A stretch of 64,000 nt of DNA. It comes from Incurvaria masculella (Eukaryota > Arthropoda > Insecta > Lepidoptera > Incurvariidae). Below are positions 43,045-53,877 of this stretch, piece after piece; within the stretch, counting starts at the first letter, position 1; each line of letters begins with the position of its first letter. The stretch is taken from NCBI GenBank assembly GCA_946894095.1, contig OX335660.1:14203001-14267000 (forward strand). The letters are read 5' to 3'. Position numbers and translations under genes: made by a program. A model generated the notes under the pieces. The model worked only from the letters and a program-made list of their open reading frames with translations, was not told the origin of the DNA and did not search any database.

Positions 43045-43695
43045 AGGGATTTAAAAAAGGAGAAAACGGCCCTTATCGGCGCCAAATCAAGGTGAAAAAC
43101 GATTTCCAGTTGACTGGAGCCAGGCACAACTAGGCGCTTTGAATCGTATAAGCGCCACGTGTGGACAGCCACTCTTTCTCTACTAACGCCGCCTACTGCC
43201 CAAGTTAGAGGGATTTTTAAAAGCGGCGGCGTAAGAAAACTGCCCGTTACCGGCGCCAAATTAAATGTGGAAAACTATCGCCAGTTAACTCGAGCGAGGC
43301 ACATCGAAGCGCTTTGACTCGTGTACAAGCGCCATGTGTAGACAGCCACTCTTTTTGAATTCGTCGCCTCTTACGGCATGCACGGCAATAAACGCATTGA
43401 GCTCATTTTATTATTGTGTGTACCGGACACCACACAGCACTGTGCGTACGTTCTGATTAAACAATTTGAATACACCGACTCGGCGCCTAAAGATTAGACA
43501 GAGAAATCCGCCACCTATGGCCAGAGGGATTTCAAAAAGTAGCGGCACAAGAAAACGGCCCTACACAATCGCCAAATTAGAGGTAAAAACATATTGCCAG
43601 TTGACTCGAGCGAGGCACATCGAAGCGCTATGACTCATGTACAAGCGCCACGTGTAGACAGCCACCCTTTCTCTACCGCCGCCGCCTACAGCCTA
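43045..43695 (+). repeat. Three related ~165-bp units
   Basis: Units start at 43046, 43210 and 43526 with GGGATTT and contain CGGCGCCAAATTA-like, CCAGTTGACTCGAGCGAGG and AAGCGCCACGTGTAGACAGC phrases in order. Units 1 and 2 are adjacent. Unit 3 is separated by about 150 bp of other sequence (43376-43525). Frames do not stay open across units. Either a degenerate satellite or a composite transposon arm. Confidence 0.7.
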
Positions 43696-44367
43696 AGTAA
43701 ATTTACTCGAAGCAACTTGCGAACCCTTAACAATCGAGCCGCGAGGAAAGTGATTGAGGCGTATCTTCACTCCCCAGGCCCCAACTCGAGACAGATTCAT
43801 GTTTGGGTTTGTAAATAGTTAAACATTGCATAAATAGTATTGAAAGGGCGACATGATGGCGACGTCTAACTCACTCGATAAAATACTTGGTGTTAGTTTA
43901 CGATTTATACGGAAGAACTGAAAAGTTACCTTACAAGGGTTCCGTGTAGTGTACTTTATCTCCACACAAAAGTACCTTATGCTATTTATTTATAACTCGA
44001 ACAATTTTTTTTTACGGACCAAATATTTATAAATTAAGTCGACTGTAAAACATTCCTCTCAAACATAATCTTTTACGTTTACATTAAAAGAAAAATGTAA
44101 AATTTTGTTTGGTTCAGAAGTTAGAAGAATATTCTTTATTATGATTATTATCCTTTTAAATCGAATTCATGTTTTAATTTACACTTAATATTTTAATTGC
44201 ATTAAACGGTTACGGCATTTTCTTTTTCCCATTTTATGTCGCTGTTTAACCTCTAACCTATTTCATATTAAACAATCCATAAACAATCCACAGAACTCAT
44301 GGTCCCATTACCTTCCGGCGCATTAAAAATGACTTTTAAAAATGGCGTTTTTTACAACAAAAAAAAA
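43696..44367. other. Unassigned AT-rich sequence
   Basis: Nothing recognised. Confidence 0.5.
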
Positions 44368-44932
44368 GCAGTATTGTAGCCCTTTCGGTAACGCATTTTT
44401 TATAACATTTTTATTTCCATATTTCAATATTTAAAGTGGCTAGAGGCTAGTCGCGAAAACGGGTACCCTAATGAAGCGTTAAAAAAGCATTTTCAAAGCT
44501 AAAAATGATCCTAAAACCATAATCTGTGAGCGCAAGAACAAACATTGTGAAGTGACTCGTCGGCACCTGTAAGGACCCTTCAGGCGACAGGACGTGAAGA
44601 CCCATAAACCCCCTGCCCGACGTCGCATCCGAAGCGACAGTGGAAGATTGCATTCTTCCAGTATAACTAAAAGATGTCTACGTCCTTCGCAGCGCAGGCA
44701 TCTCACAATAATCCCCAATTACGGTTTAAAGCATCGAGATGAAGTTCCCAGCGATAGCCTGTATGACTATGCGGTGTAAGTATTATTTTAGCATTGCTAA
44801 TGCTTTTTCGATCCCTTCAGTAGGATACCCGTTTTCAAGAAAGTGCGACCGTGGGATTGCGTCCTTAATGATTAAAATAGAGAAAAAAAACATATATAAA
44901 TAGATGCGTTACCGAAAGGGCTACAATACTGC
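44368..44932. mobile_element. Non-autonomous element with 28-bp inverted termini
   Basis: Left terminus 44368-44395 starts GCAGTATTGTAGCCCTTTCG. Right terminus 44905-44932 is its exact inverse, ending CGAAAGGGCTACAATACTGC. A second inverted pair lies inside: GTCGCGAAAACGGGTACCCT at 44450 and its mirror at 44815-44849. The interior has overlapping frames of about 60-80 codons on both strands with no recognised transposase. The double set of inverted repeats suggests either long interrupted termini or one element inside another. Confidence 0.75.
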
Positions 44933-45742
44933 TTAAGGTGTTTGTCATCAAGCACCATTTTTTTACCGTTTCGAAACGACTAAAGACTTTTTTTCAGAAT
45001 CCTCACCACACCTTTTTGGAAAAATCATTTTTCATACCTTTCCACATTATTTCAAAGTAAAACTTGAAACATAACTTCGGCAGCTACATATAGATTTATT
45101 TTTACGAAATAAGAAATGTCAGTCCATTTTGAATGAAACAGCTTTGGTCTCATCCGTCAGTTGACTCTGTGTGTCTTTACATTTTAAGTCTATGAGTTAG
45201 CCCGAGATCGAGACATACGCACATAATTTTAAGACATTCAACATCGGCCGCTAAGCCCGGCGGGACTGGATTGCCGCCGCTGCATTGTATAGACCTCACT
45301 GCAGCATTTTCTCGAGATTTTCCATCGCATAATCTCCGGACGACGCCGATGTTACATTTACGACTCAGATTTTATCTATTCCTCTATTGGCTGTCTTCAT
45401 CCCGCCCGTAATCGTATTTCGTTGAACTTTTATTATTGAAGAGAAACTTATATTGTCAATGAAATATTTTATTACGGTGGCGCCCCCGTTCTTTTGTACG
45501 TCAATTTGTTTATTTAGACATGAACATACGGTTTATAATCATGTGAAAAATACACAGATAAATAATAAAAATATGTTAGGGAACGAAGGCGCGACTTACT
45601 CGTATATCACGATAATATGTTTGTTGTAAAGCTTCATCAAATTTACAGAAGTAATATCGTTTCTAAAAGTGTGGATGTTGACTTATTTTGAATAAAAAAA
45701 ACGTCGTACTTGCTTAGTAAAGGGAAATAAAGGGTAAAATAA
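44933..45742. other. Unassigned sequence
   Basis: Nothing recognised. Confidence 0.5.
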
Positions 45743-45857
45743 AGGGAAGGTCCTGGCATGTCACCTAATTCCTTCGGGAATGTGGTGTATTGGGCTAATA
45801 TCATAACGGTAGTTGTGTGGTATTGGCCATCCATGTCAGGTCGCATAAAAAAAAAAG
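45743..45857 (+). mobile_element. SINE-A tail, 5' truncated
   Basis: GGGAAGGTCCTGGCATGTCA, TAATTCCTTCGGGAATGTGG, the terminal stem (GGGCTAATATCA ... GGTATTGGCC with one mismatch), ATCCATGTCAGGTCGCATAA and poly-A. A partial duplication of GGGAAATAAAGGG precedes it. Confidence 0.85.
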
Positions 45858-46899
45858 TAAAAATGGTATATTTACTGCGTCTGATGCAAATACGATCTTG
45901 GTGGGATATGTTTGAATGTTCAATATTTGCAGTCAATGTACGTAAATAAGTTAAGTCGTTACATCAATGTATGTTTAAACTTGAACACTGTGTTAGTAAT
46001 AGGCATTGATTACGGGATGGAGGGGCTGTAGGAAATTTTTTAGGACAAACATAATTTTGGCGGGTGGCTGTTTCGCGTCCAGCCTAGCAGTGTAATCATA
46101 AAGTAGCTCTTTTTATACTTATCTTTCTATAATTAACGTAATCTTGTTTCAGGGTCGATTCTATATACATATCACATTCGTTTTTTTAAAATAGGTAAAA
46201 AATAGGACAGGTCTCTTACATTTTTAGGTTAAAAAAGATAGTTTGGAGCGTGGCTATTTTTGTTTTGGTAAAAATTTCTCAAACTGGACAACCAACAATG
46301 CTGTCCAGTTTGATATACTGCATCACTTCAACATTGAATCAAGTTTAGCAAGTTTCCTGCCAGCTAAAAACCTAACAACCACTAAATATTTTTACAGGCC
46401 GGTTTTAAACGTGTTGCCCCGAAAAGGCCTCAAATTCAGGCGCCTCTTTCCCACATAATCGTTCCCATTAACATTTTTAAAGACCGAATTTATATAAAAT
46501 TTTCAAATCAATGCGGATTATAAGGTTCTAAGCACAAATATGGTATTGTTTTAAGTTAAATCATTCGTTAGTAAATACACTATTAGCTAAAGGACGGACG
46601 AACGAACGGATGGACGCCAAGACTTATTTTAATTCAACATCAAAAACATGTTTAATATTTACCTGTGAAAATATCCTATAAAATTCCATCAACAATATTA
46701 AAGAATAATCTAGACATACATTATTTTGCGCAAAAGCAACACAATACATTTCTCCCCATCCGATATTAAGAACGATTAGCTTAAACTATGTTAAATGATC
46801 GCAGATGTGAACGCGTATGAAACCGTCGCAGCGTAAAATGTACGTTCAATGGTCGCTACAAGCGATAACATTTTCAATAAAACTCATATCCACGGATAA
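45858..46899. other. Unassigned AT-rich sequence
   Basis: No gene. A 71-codon plus-strand frame at 46243-46458 is not recognised. GGACGGACGAACGAACGG at 46593 is a short microsatellite that may be an LR remnant. Confidence 0.45.
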
Positions 46900-46932
46900 T
46901 CCGATGACCACTCAGTGCGAGTGGTCATCGGA
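46900..46932. other. Perfect hairpin, 13-bp stem
   Basis: TCCGATGACCACT pairs exactly with AGTGGTCATCGGA across a 7-base loop. No T-run follows, so it is not an obvious terminator. Function unknown. Confidence 0.6.
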
Positions 46933-47023
46933 AACACTCTCGCGAAACACAGCCTTCATCAATTTCGGAATATAATTGGGCCGCACAATCTAATAAATAA
47001 TATAAAGGGGAAAGTTTGTAATA

Positions 47024-47066
47024 ATGGATGGATGGATGGATGGATGGATGGATGGATGGATGGATG
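47024..47066 (+). repeat. GGAT/GATG microsatellite
   Basis: Ten to eleven uninterrupted four-base units. It opens a 76-codon frame with a WMDG repeat that is an artefact of the microsatellite. Confidence 0.92.
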
Positions 47067-47185
47067 TTTGTTACTCTTTCACGTAAAAACTACTGAATGG
47101 ATTCTAATGAAACTTTACAATAATATAGCTTATACATCAGAATAACACATAGGCTACAATTTATGTGCCCATGGGCTTTAGAACT
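47067..47185 (+). mobile_element. Helitron-like repeat, 5' portion
   Basis: TTTGTTACTCTTTCACGTAA, TACTGAATGGATTCTAATGA and AGAATAACACATAGGCTACA are phrases found in abundant lepidopteran Helitron-like elements, where they commonly follow a GGAT microsatellite. The usual 3' end (GGGCAAAAGCTAG type) is not present here. Confidence 0.55.
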
Positions 47186-47221
47186 TTCACGGGGCTGCGA
47201 AAACGATGCCGGTAGCGCTAC

Positions 47222-47285
47222 TTCACACTAGGGGGAGAGGAGCCGGGGGCGGTGGCGGGGAGCGGCGGCGGGGGGAGGGCAGACG
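47222..47285 (+). repeat. G-rich low-complexity run
   Basis: Strongly G-rich (GGGGGAGAGGAGCCGGGGGC and GGCGGCGGGGGGAGGG). Many G-tracts, so G-quadruplex formation is possible. Confidence 0.75.
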
Positions 47286-47737
47286 TCGTGACTGTTTGGT
47301 GTCCGTTTGGCGAATTTTCAAGGCACTAGCGATTTGTAAAACTTAGTACATGTACATTTAACTACCCGGGAATTAGGATTGGCTAAATAGAATTCAGTTC
47401 CGCTTACGCTAAGATGGGGCTGTCATACAAACTGCAATGCTATGCACGGCTCGGCTTTGAGGCGGCAGCGCTTACTTTTACTGAAGTACGGCTTGGTATT
47501 TCCTGCAACTTTAGGACTACTTGGCATCACGCTAAATCGCCGGAGGAGCGACCAACAGAATAAAATCCTTGAGAACCAATTACTCGATTTAGATGTGCAT
47601 TGTATCTACGTCTAGCCTGATTCTACTAAAAACTTATAGATTACATAATATAACGCTTCATTACCAGAAGGGTAAGTAGTGAGTCTTAAAGTCTTATAAC
47701 ATGCGAACCACTTACCTGATTTATATGCGTATTTTAT

Positions 47738-47835
47738 CAATGTATAGCATCTCTGGGAGCAGTCAGGTTCGAGATGGTTTACTGTTTTCGATGTTGAGGC
47801 TGGCTGTGGGTTGGAGTCCACGCAAAACTTACCTA
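47738..47835 (+). repeat. SINE-C head fragment, degraded
   Basis: GGAGCAGTCAGGTTCGAGAT, then TGTTGAGGCTGGCTGTGGGT and GGAGTCCACG parallel the end of the SINE-C head and the start of the core. No tail remains. Confidence 0.45.
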
Positions 47836-47925
47836 CGTTACACGTTACTTACTAGGTAAGCAATGTAGCAGTGAAAGTGCAGAAAGGTTCTCGCGGCAAA
47901 TGTTTTTTTTTTTTAAATAGCCACC

Positions 47926-48134
47926 AAACGTCAACGAAGCTCTAAATGGGAATTATTGGATGTTTCTCATTAAATCATGCTATTTCGGCTCGAACGATCT
48001 TGATTAAATTTGGTACATGGATACATTGTCCTGGACCAGTTTGACCCTATTTTGGACCAGTCATGTGGGCTACTTTTTATCCATGAGATAATTTAGCCGA
48101 CACTAACCCGAGCGGAGCCGGGTACCGCAGCTAG
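47926..48134 (+). mobile_element. Helitron-like element, 3' end
   Basis: The interior has TTCGGCTCGAACGATCTTGA, AATTTGGTACATGGATACAT and GGGCTACTTTTTATCC. The end is GCGGAGCCGGGTACCGCAGC followed by TAG, giving a terminal CTAG then T. A short GC hairpin upstream of a CTAG terminus and insertion next to T are Helitron hallmarks. It is non-autonomous: no Rep or helicase. Confidence 0.65.
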
Positions 48135-48245
48135 TATTCAATAATGCCGTACCGTGACCAGAACCGGAAACCACACCGACGTACATATTTTACTATTTCC
48201 GGGCTAGATAAATAGATCCATGCCGCGTTTTTGAGCGCATCAGAG

Positions 48246-48560
48246 AACTGAACATGGATGGCTAATACCAAACTGAATGTCAGATATTAACCTAACAAAC
48301 CACATGGGAACTGGGTGCCATACCAGGACCTTCCTTATATTGCTCGGCTACATTGAACTGGATGGAAAAGACGGACAATTTAAATTGCAGCTTCGACCAT
48401 CGTTCATTGAATGCGATGGTACGGAATTACACACTCCACCTACAGTTTTACGTGGAAAATTGAAAACGATCACCCATCCAGAATCTATACGCTCTCAGAG
48501 GTGCTTTACCAAGCTTATCGAATCACAAGGAGTCATGCCACTAGTCTACCGAGGCTGACA
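48246..48560 (-). mobile_element. SINE-C, near full length
   Basis: On the minus strand the head TCAGCCTCGGTAGACTAGTG is followed by a segment with GGTAAAGCACCTCTGAGAGC, then TTCTGGATGGGTGATC (5S-like C box), a shortened core (the CCCCTTCC to GGTTGGTAC part is deleted) and a tail of the SINE-B/C type ending TAGCCATCCATGTTCAG. It abuts LT-1 copy 2. Confidence 0.82.
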
Positions 48561-48566
48561 CAATTC

Positions 48567-49128
48567 ATAGACTAGGAAGTCGCGACAAAAATGGTAACGA
48601 TAACTTAAATGGCTGAAACTGGGTTCACGGGATAAAGTACAACCCTCTGAAGCTAAATGTGTCAGTCTGCCTGTTCCAAGTGGTTGCGTTACGAAGATAA
48701 GGCGCCTGAAAAAGTAGTTATTGTGACAAAAAATACATATGATAAGGTAAATGGATGCAAATGACGAAGCATGAAAGTATCAATACATACTTGCTTAGTA
48801 ATACAAAAACTGAACAAATCTTTGGTTGTATTTAGTAGTTATAGGCGATTTAGGTTACAGATATAACTTTAGGTATATTTAAGTATTTAATTAAGTAACC
48901 GTCTGGTTATTGTTGTATAAATATTAGGTATCAATGTTTCCAGATAATCAGTATATTCATCAGCAGGTACATACCAGCATCTATTTTATATAGCCAATCT
49001 AGAAAACGCAACCACTTGGGACGGGCAGACCGACATATTTAGCATCAGAGGGTTGGTCTCTAACATGCGAACCCAGATTCAGTCATTTACCTTTTCGTGA
49101 CCAAAAATGTCGTGACCTCCCGGAATAT
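48567..49128 (+). mobile_element. LT-1 long-terminal-inverted-repeat MITE, copy 2
   Basis: Same length, ends and orientation as copy 1 at 4993-5553; differences are scattered single bases (for example GTTACGAAGATAAG for GTTACGTAGATAAG). It starts ATAGACTAGGAAGTCGCGAC and ends GACCTCCCGGAATATCA. Its flanks are unrelated to those of copy 1, so the shared block is the mobile unit. Confidence 0.87.
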
Positions 49129-49497
49129 CAGTAAGGGCGTTTATTTGCCTTCCCAACACTAAAGGAAGATAAGTTAAAAACAAAACTTTCAACAAGCAAA
49201 CTGACTATTGGGCAGATACACGGCTCGTAACTTGCCGGCGCAAGAGAAACCGCCAAATCATGCGGGCAACTCTTAAGAGAACTTTCCGTGCGCTGCGGCG
49301 GGAGAGGAACCAAACTTGCGCCAGTCTTAAGACTCGTTCAAACTCAACTTGCTACTTACATTTGTAACAGGTGAGAGGAAGTTCTATTCTGAGCAAAGCG
49401 ACAACACGCTGCAAACAACGAGGGAATTCTTCGGCGGAAAAACTGCTAAATGTCAGTTTTTATAATGAATTCTTGAATAAAATACATAACCTATAAA
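49129..49497. other. Unassigned sequence
   Basis: A 61-codon minus-strand frame is not recognised. Nothing else seen. Confidence 0.45.
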
Positions 49498-49640
49498 CCT
49501 CGATAGCCCAGTGGGGCGACGCCTTCTAGTACGATAATCTGGGTGAAGCAACTGTGAGAGCGGTCGGGTTCTAGATGGGTGACCGTTTTCAATCATCGAT
49601 GCTGGCAGTGGTTCGGATTCGGTATATCCCGCCGGGGAAT
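49498..49640 (+). mobile_element. SINE-C head, 3' truncated
   Basis: ACCTCGATAGCCCAGTGGGG, then GGGTGAAGCAACTGTGAGAG, GGGTTCTAGATGGGTGACCG (5S-like C box) and GGCAGTGGTTCGGATTC. Soon after the core starts it is replaced by sequence leading into the ~55-bp array. Confidence 0.72.
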
Positions 49641-49730
49641 GTCTAGGTATTTCCTCAATGACCTTTCGAAAAGTCCGGTTTTTCAGGATTTTACATATGG
49701 TAAACCCAAATGCTCGATAAACCCACGTTT

Positions 49731-50145
49731 GACTACTTATGAAGTCAGCTTATCGGTAACGCTGTCGCCCAACAAACTCAAATCCGACCAATCACAAGGT
49801 AAATTGATCAAAATCGCTGTCGCTCCATCAATTCTACTTCGACCGCTCATAAAGTCAACCAATAATCATGACTGTGTCTCAATAAAATCACTTTTGACCA
49901 CTCATGAAGTAACTATCGAAATCGGTGCCGCTTAATCAATTCAAAATCGATAATTTTTAGAGTCAACTTATCGACATCGCTGTCACCCAACAAACCTTCG
50001 ACCAATTTTGAAGTAATTTTATCAAAATCGCTGTCGCTCAATCAATTTGTCAATCGCTCATAAAGTCAACTAATAATCAAGATTGTGTCTCAATAAACTC
50101 ACTTTCGACCACTCATGAATTAAATCTATCGAAATCGGTGCGCAT
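49731..50145 (+). repeat. Degenerate ~55-bp tandem array, about eight units
   Basis: Units begin GACCACTCATGAAGTCAAC (consensus) and contain TCGAAATCGCTGTCGCTCAA. Lengths by counting are 55, 55, 55, 53, 51, 52 and 55 bp and a partial unit. Units 3-4 and 7-8 resemble each other more than their neighbours (both have AATAATCA.GA.TGTGTCTC), giving a higher-order spacing of about 200 bp. Not coding. Confidence 0.8.
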
Positions 50146-50425
50146 TTATATCATGGACTAGGCAGTCGTAATGGCAAGGCACGAAACACAATACGAGTAT
50201 TAATGTTTGCCAATAAACGAACCAATAAACGAATTTGCAATACGATTTTTCTAACCTGTCTTTAGTATGTCTGCTATTTCCGGCAATCGTGTCACAGTTT
50301 GGTCCATTCAAATATTTTTTCCCAATTACCTTGTCTTTGTTCGTGAAATCGGACATCTGTTAGGTATCACAATTTTAAAACGTACTCGGGACATAACTAT
50401 AATAGTTAGATGACCCACAAACTAC
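50146..50425. other. Unassigned sequence
   Basis: Nothing recognised. Confidence 0.5.
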
Positions 50426-50640
50426 TTTTAGGGTTCCATACGTGAAGGGTGCCAACGGAACCCTATTGTTAAGCTTCCTCTGTCCGTCCGTCCGTCTGTC
50501 ACAGGGCTGTATCTCATGAACCGTAATAGTTAGCCAGCTGAATTTTTCACAAAGTGTGTATTTATTTTGCCGCTATAACAGGGAATAAGTAAAATTAAAA
50601 AATAATACAAAAAAGGATTTCTTATTGTGTTAAATCTTGT
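50426..50640 (-). repeat. LR repeat, truncated at the first-hairpin end
   Basis: Terminal stem-loop (TTTTAGGGTTCCATACGTGA through CGGAACCCTATTG), CCGTCCGTCCGTCTGTCACA, CATGAACCGTAATAGTTAGC and body up to TTAAATCTTGTACG. The palindromic hairpin is missing. Confidence 0.83.
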
Positions 50641-51899
50641 ACGCTGGTAAGCACCCATTGATTCTACGTCCCTATGTTTTGATTTTTTTGTAATTATCTG
50701 TATTTTTAGTAAAAAAAATCTAAAATAACTGTTTAAAACAAAACTCTTTTCCAATATTTTCCAAACTAACAGGTATATCAAAAACATTGAAAAATACAGA
50801 CATAGATTTCTAAAATATATATTAGAATTAAAAATTTCAAAAACTTAGTAAAACATTAAGAGTATGGAAACAGTTATCGCTCGTTGCATAGGGAATTGAT
50901 AGGGTAACGACTCAGTTAATTATTTTCGTATGTGTAAATGGATCAAATCCATCTGCATCAGCACATCTGATAGAAAATAATTATGCCATTTTACTTGCTC
51001 TGAATTGGAAATGTTTCACTCAAAATCTAGAGGGAGGGAGTGACCTCTTAACTACAGCATAGCGCTTCGTTCTCATTAGACTCCAATAAAATTAGCATGC
51101 TGTGATGGGACAAATATACCTGTATAATAGCCCATTTCTGGCACCCGAGGACCGAATATTCGTTCCCTTTGTTCCTAGCGGTGGAGCCGTGTCAGCACCG
51201 TGATCGGATAGAGGTAATTCGGAACTAGTTAATTATTTACATAACTTTGTAAAATATTCTAAAGCTCAAAAATATGATCGTATAATATATGTAGTATGAA
51301 CAGGATCCCCACACGAATGAGTTCAAAACTGCCAACAGTTGTCGTCGGAAGTTTTGAGTTGTTCACCGATCGAAAATTATTATCTGTTAAAACTGAAAAC
51401 AACTATCGATGCAAATAGTATGTTTTCAGTTATACAAAAATGTTGATGAAGCAATACCTTTAAATGATAACTGATAGATGTATGTATGTATATAAGTAAG
51501 AATACAAGCCGAGGAAAATAATAGATGAGTGAAGTTTCTTTGGAAGTCTTCTTTAAATCCACCGATAGGCTTTAGATGTTACTTTTTGAGAAAAGTTTGA
51601 TGAAGAAATGTTGCAATAAGTGCCGATTTTTCAATCATCATATAGTAATTATCGGTCAGTACAAATTTACGTTTGCCAAAAGACGAATGGTTATTATCGG
51701 AGGATTATATCTTCTTTCACAATTATCTGCCTGTAATTTTACTAATAAAAATATGGACTTACTATAACGGATGGATAATCAGAGGCGTGAATAGATCCGT
51801 CGACTGACTGTTTATCAGACCATTGAAAAATCAGCCCTTAGTTAAATAAAATTAAAAACAGCCGGGGAATATTCAACATTGCAGGTGTGTCAATTTCGT
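50641..51899. other. Unassigned AT-rich sequence
   Basis: No gene recognised; short frames only. The stretch 51380-51770 has frames on both strands without recognisable domains. Confidence 0.45.
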
Positions 51900-52150
51900 C
51901 GAGTCTTTCAATCAATCTGTCCGCTCCGCCTCTGCCCGCCCGTCGCCATATAGTTGTGTAGTGACCCCGCGGGCGTCATGACATCGCGTGACCAAGCAAA
52001 TTGTTACCCTAGCCGCGGGTGCCGCCGCCTTTACCGGTCTATTTTGTGAAACAATAACGACAGGTATAGCGCGCGGGCGCAGTGATGTGCGCAGGCTAAC
52101 TATCGATAGATCCAGGGCGCCTAGAGGGGTTACCATGTTGGCCAATTAAC
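51900..52150. other. GC-rich interval with a TATCGATA motif
   Basis: CpG-rich against AT-rich flanks, with CCGCGGG blocks (51967 and 52012) and a TATCGATA site at 52101-52108. TATCGATA is the DREF-binding core promoter element in insects. No transcription unit can be tied to it. It may be a promoter or enhancer, or chance. Confidence 0.25.
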
Positions 52151-52266
52151 TCGATGAGTGAGCAGGCAATTAACTGATTAAATGTTTCGTTAAGTTGCAT
52201 TTCGTACCATGCTAACTGTTAACTCTCAGTTCACACATCGTTTGACTAAACGTCACATTAAATGAA

Positions 52267-52294
52267 CCTAACCTAACCTAACCTAACCTAACCC
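52267..52294. repeat. Interstitial telomere-type repeat, CCTAA x5
   Basis: Five perfect CCTAA units plus CCCCC. TTAGG (CCTAA on this strand) is the ancestral insect telomere repeat and is used in Lepidoptera. Confidence 0.85.
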
Positions 52295-53209
52295 CCTGAA
52301 AACGTGACAATAAGCAAGACACGGATACCAGCAAAGACAGCGCTATCTATGGTGCAGATTGTGTTCGGGTCAACACGACTCAGCGAGCAAGTCAGTTGAA
52401 GTGTCACGTATTGTGCTGTTGAACAAGTGGTCCCGAAAACTGCTTAAATTCTCCTCTGTTTTCTCCAGCAATACAGCTAAAACCTTTAAACCCAGAATGT
52501 ATTAATCCGCTAAGTTCTATCTGTCATCGGGCATGGATGGCTCACTTACATCATTTATCCTTTATCATACTTTCGTCCATCCTTCCTTGCACATATCCTT
52601 CGTTACAAATATACAGTATCCTCCCCACGTCCGTTTGTACTTTTAAAACCATTTTGTCCCCTATTTGTTACGACAACCTTTTCATGTCTCCTAGTAACAG
52701 TATAACTATCCGATATACACGTTTTAAAGCTATCTTCATCTTACATACTTCGTACATGCAAAATGTGTTTGCACTAGTACAACAGTTACAAAACATGTAA
52801 ACGTACTTCGACATGCAATATCTTTCTTCGAGAGAAGATCGCTGAGGGCCGGCCGTTCGCAACACAAATAACCTTTCGGAGTTCGTCGGACGATGCGCAA
52901 ACATTGTCAATATTATATCGAGTGTATCGGGCGTACGTTGCCCCGCACTAGAGTATTCGCGCCGGAACAATGCCGCTGTTTGAACTAAACAATTTTATTA
53001 CGGCACAAATTCAACATTTCTAGCAATAGCCGACTGAAAATTTGCTTTCATTTCCTTTAGTTTGCTCAGCGTTATACTAGGGCACAATACCCGCTGATGC
53101 ATGTGTGATTTCTGTAGTGGCTGGTTAATTAATTATTCGATTTATTGAGATAGTTCATTTTGCTGCAATAAAGTCTAAGGTTTATTCTAGCAAATTATAT
53201 CTAAAATCG
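52295..53209. other. Unassigned sequence
   Basis: Frames of 87 (plus, 52537-52800) and 100 codons (minus, 52668-52970) overlap and are not recognised. Confidence 0.4.
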
Positions 53210-53480
53210 TCTAAGCTACAATAAGATTCTTGGAAGCTGAGGATTTTGGATCTTATGCTTCTTAGACTGCTTTTTGGAATTATGCTTCCACTTTTTTCAC
53301 AAGTCCAAAAAGCATAAAATCCATTACCCAGAACATCCAAAAGTATATATTTTTCGTGTGTATTATAAAATGCATATAATCTAACCTAACCTAACCTAAT
53401 TGAAAATATACGTATTCATAAATGTTTTAGACGGTATGGGTTTGGACCCAGTTCTTTTTGGACTTAATGATGCGTCCCCC
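53210..53480 (-). repeat. Dispersed repeat related to 27.9-28.3 kb
   Basis: AAAAAGCATAAAATCCATTA and CCAGAACATCCAAAAGTATA are the inverse of phrases at 28260-28320. GGGTTTGGACCCAGTTCTTT and GGACTTAATGATGCG repeat the motif in direct orientation on the right. A CTAAC tract (53378-53399, nearly four CCTAA units) lies in its centre. Confidence 0.5.
53378..53399. repeat. Short CCTAA tract
   Basis: CTAACCTAACCTAACCTAA: nearly four telomere-type units inside a dispersed repeat. Too short to mark a former telomere on its own. Confidence 0.75.
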
Positions 53481-53577
53481 GGGATCAGATCGAAAACCTT
53501 TCACAGCATTGTTAATGCAAGAAAAGTCATGTAATTAAAAAAATTGCAAAAAAAGTATTAGCAAAAATCGTTCTTTT

Positions 53578-53877
53578 TTGTACAAAATAAAAAACACATT
53601 GATTTACGTTTCTCTTAAAAAGCGACAGCGAAATCGGTCTGAAACAGAATTATTTAAGGGATCTGCGACCTTCGTACATATACTCGTGGACTATCGATAC
53701 TCACACATCAGTGCGGGCAGCCCTATAGTGTCACCGGTTACGGAACCCTTAACGAGAGACGAGGGACCTTATTATAACACAGCTAGGCATTACCTAATCG
53801 TCTTACGTAACACCCGCACGGAGCGATGTCCCTTCCCAGGCTGTATAGCACCGTACATGGGTGCGACGCTGAGATAA
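53578..53877 (+). other. Unrecognised 99-codon frame with a CPFPGC motif
   Basis: An open frame ending in ERCPFPGCIAPYMGATLR. A second frame just downstream (53826-54026) has RCRFMRRSKERIRKKALE. The C..(P)GC start and the RFMRR phrase look like the two halves of a C2H2-type zinc-finger segment broken by a frameshift near 53876. That reading is an inference from spacing and wording. The segment lies next to an LR repeat. It could be a degraded exon or a transposon-derived gene piece. Confidence 0.25.

Noticed and set aside
46915..47145. A protein with a WMDG tetrapeptide repeat
   Set aside because: The repeat is a translated GGAT microsatellite leading into a Helitron-like element.
52267..52294. 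A chromosome end
   Set aside because: Only five telomere-type units are present and more than 11 kb of interspersed repeats continue on the right.
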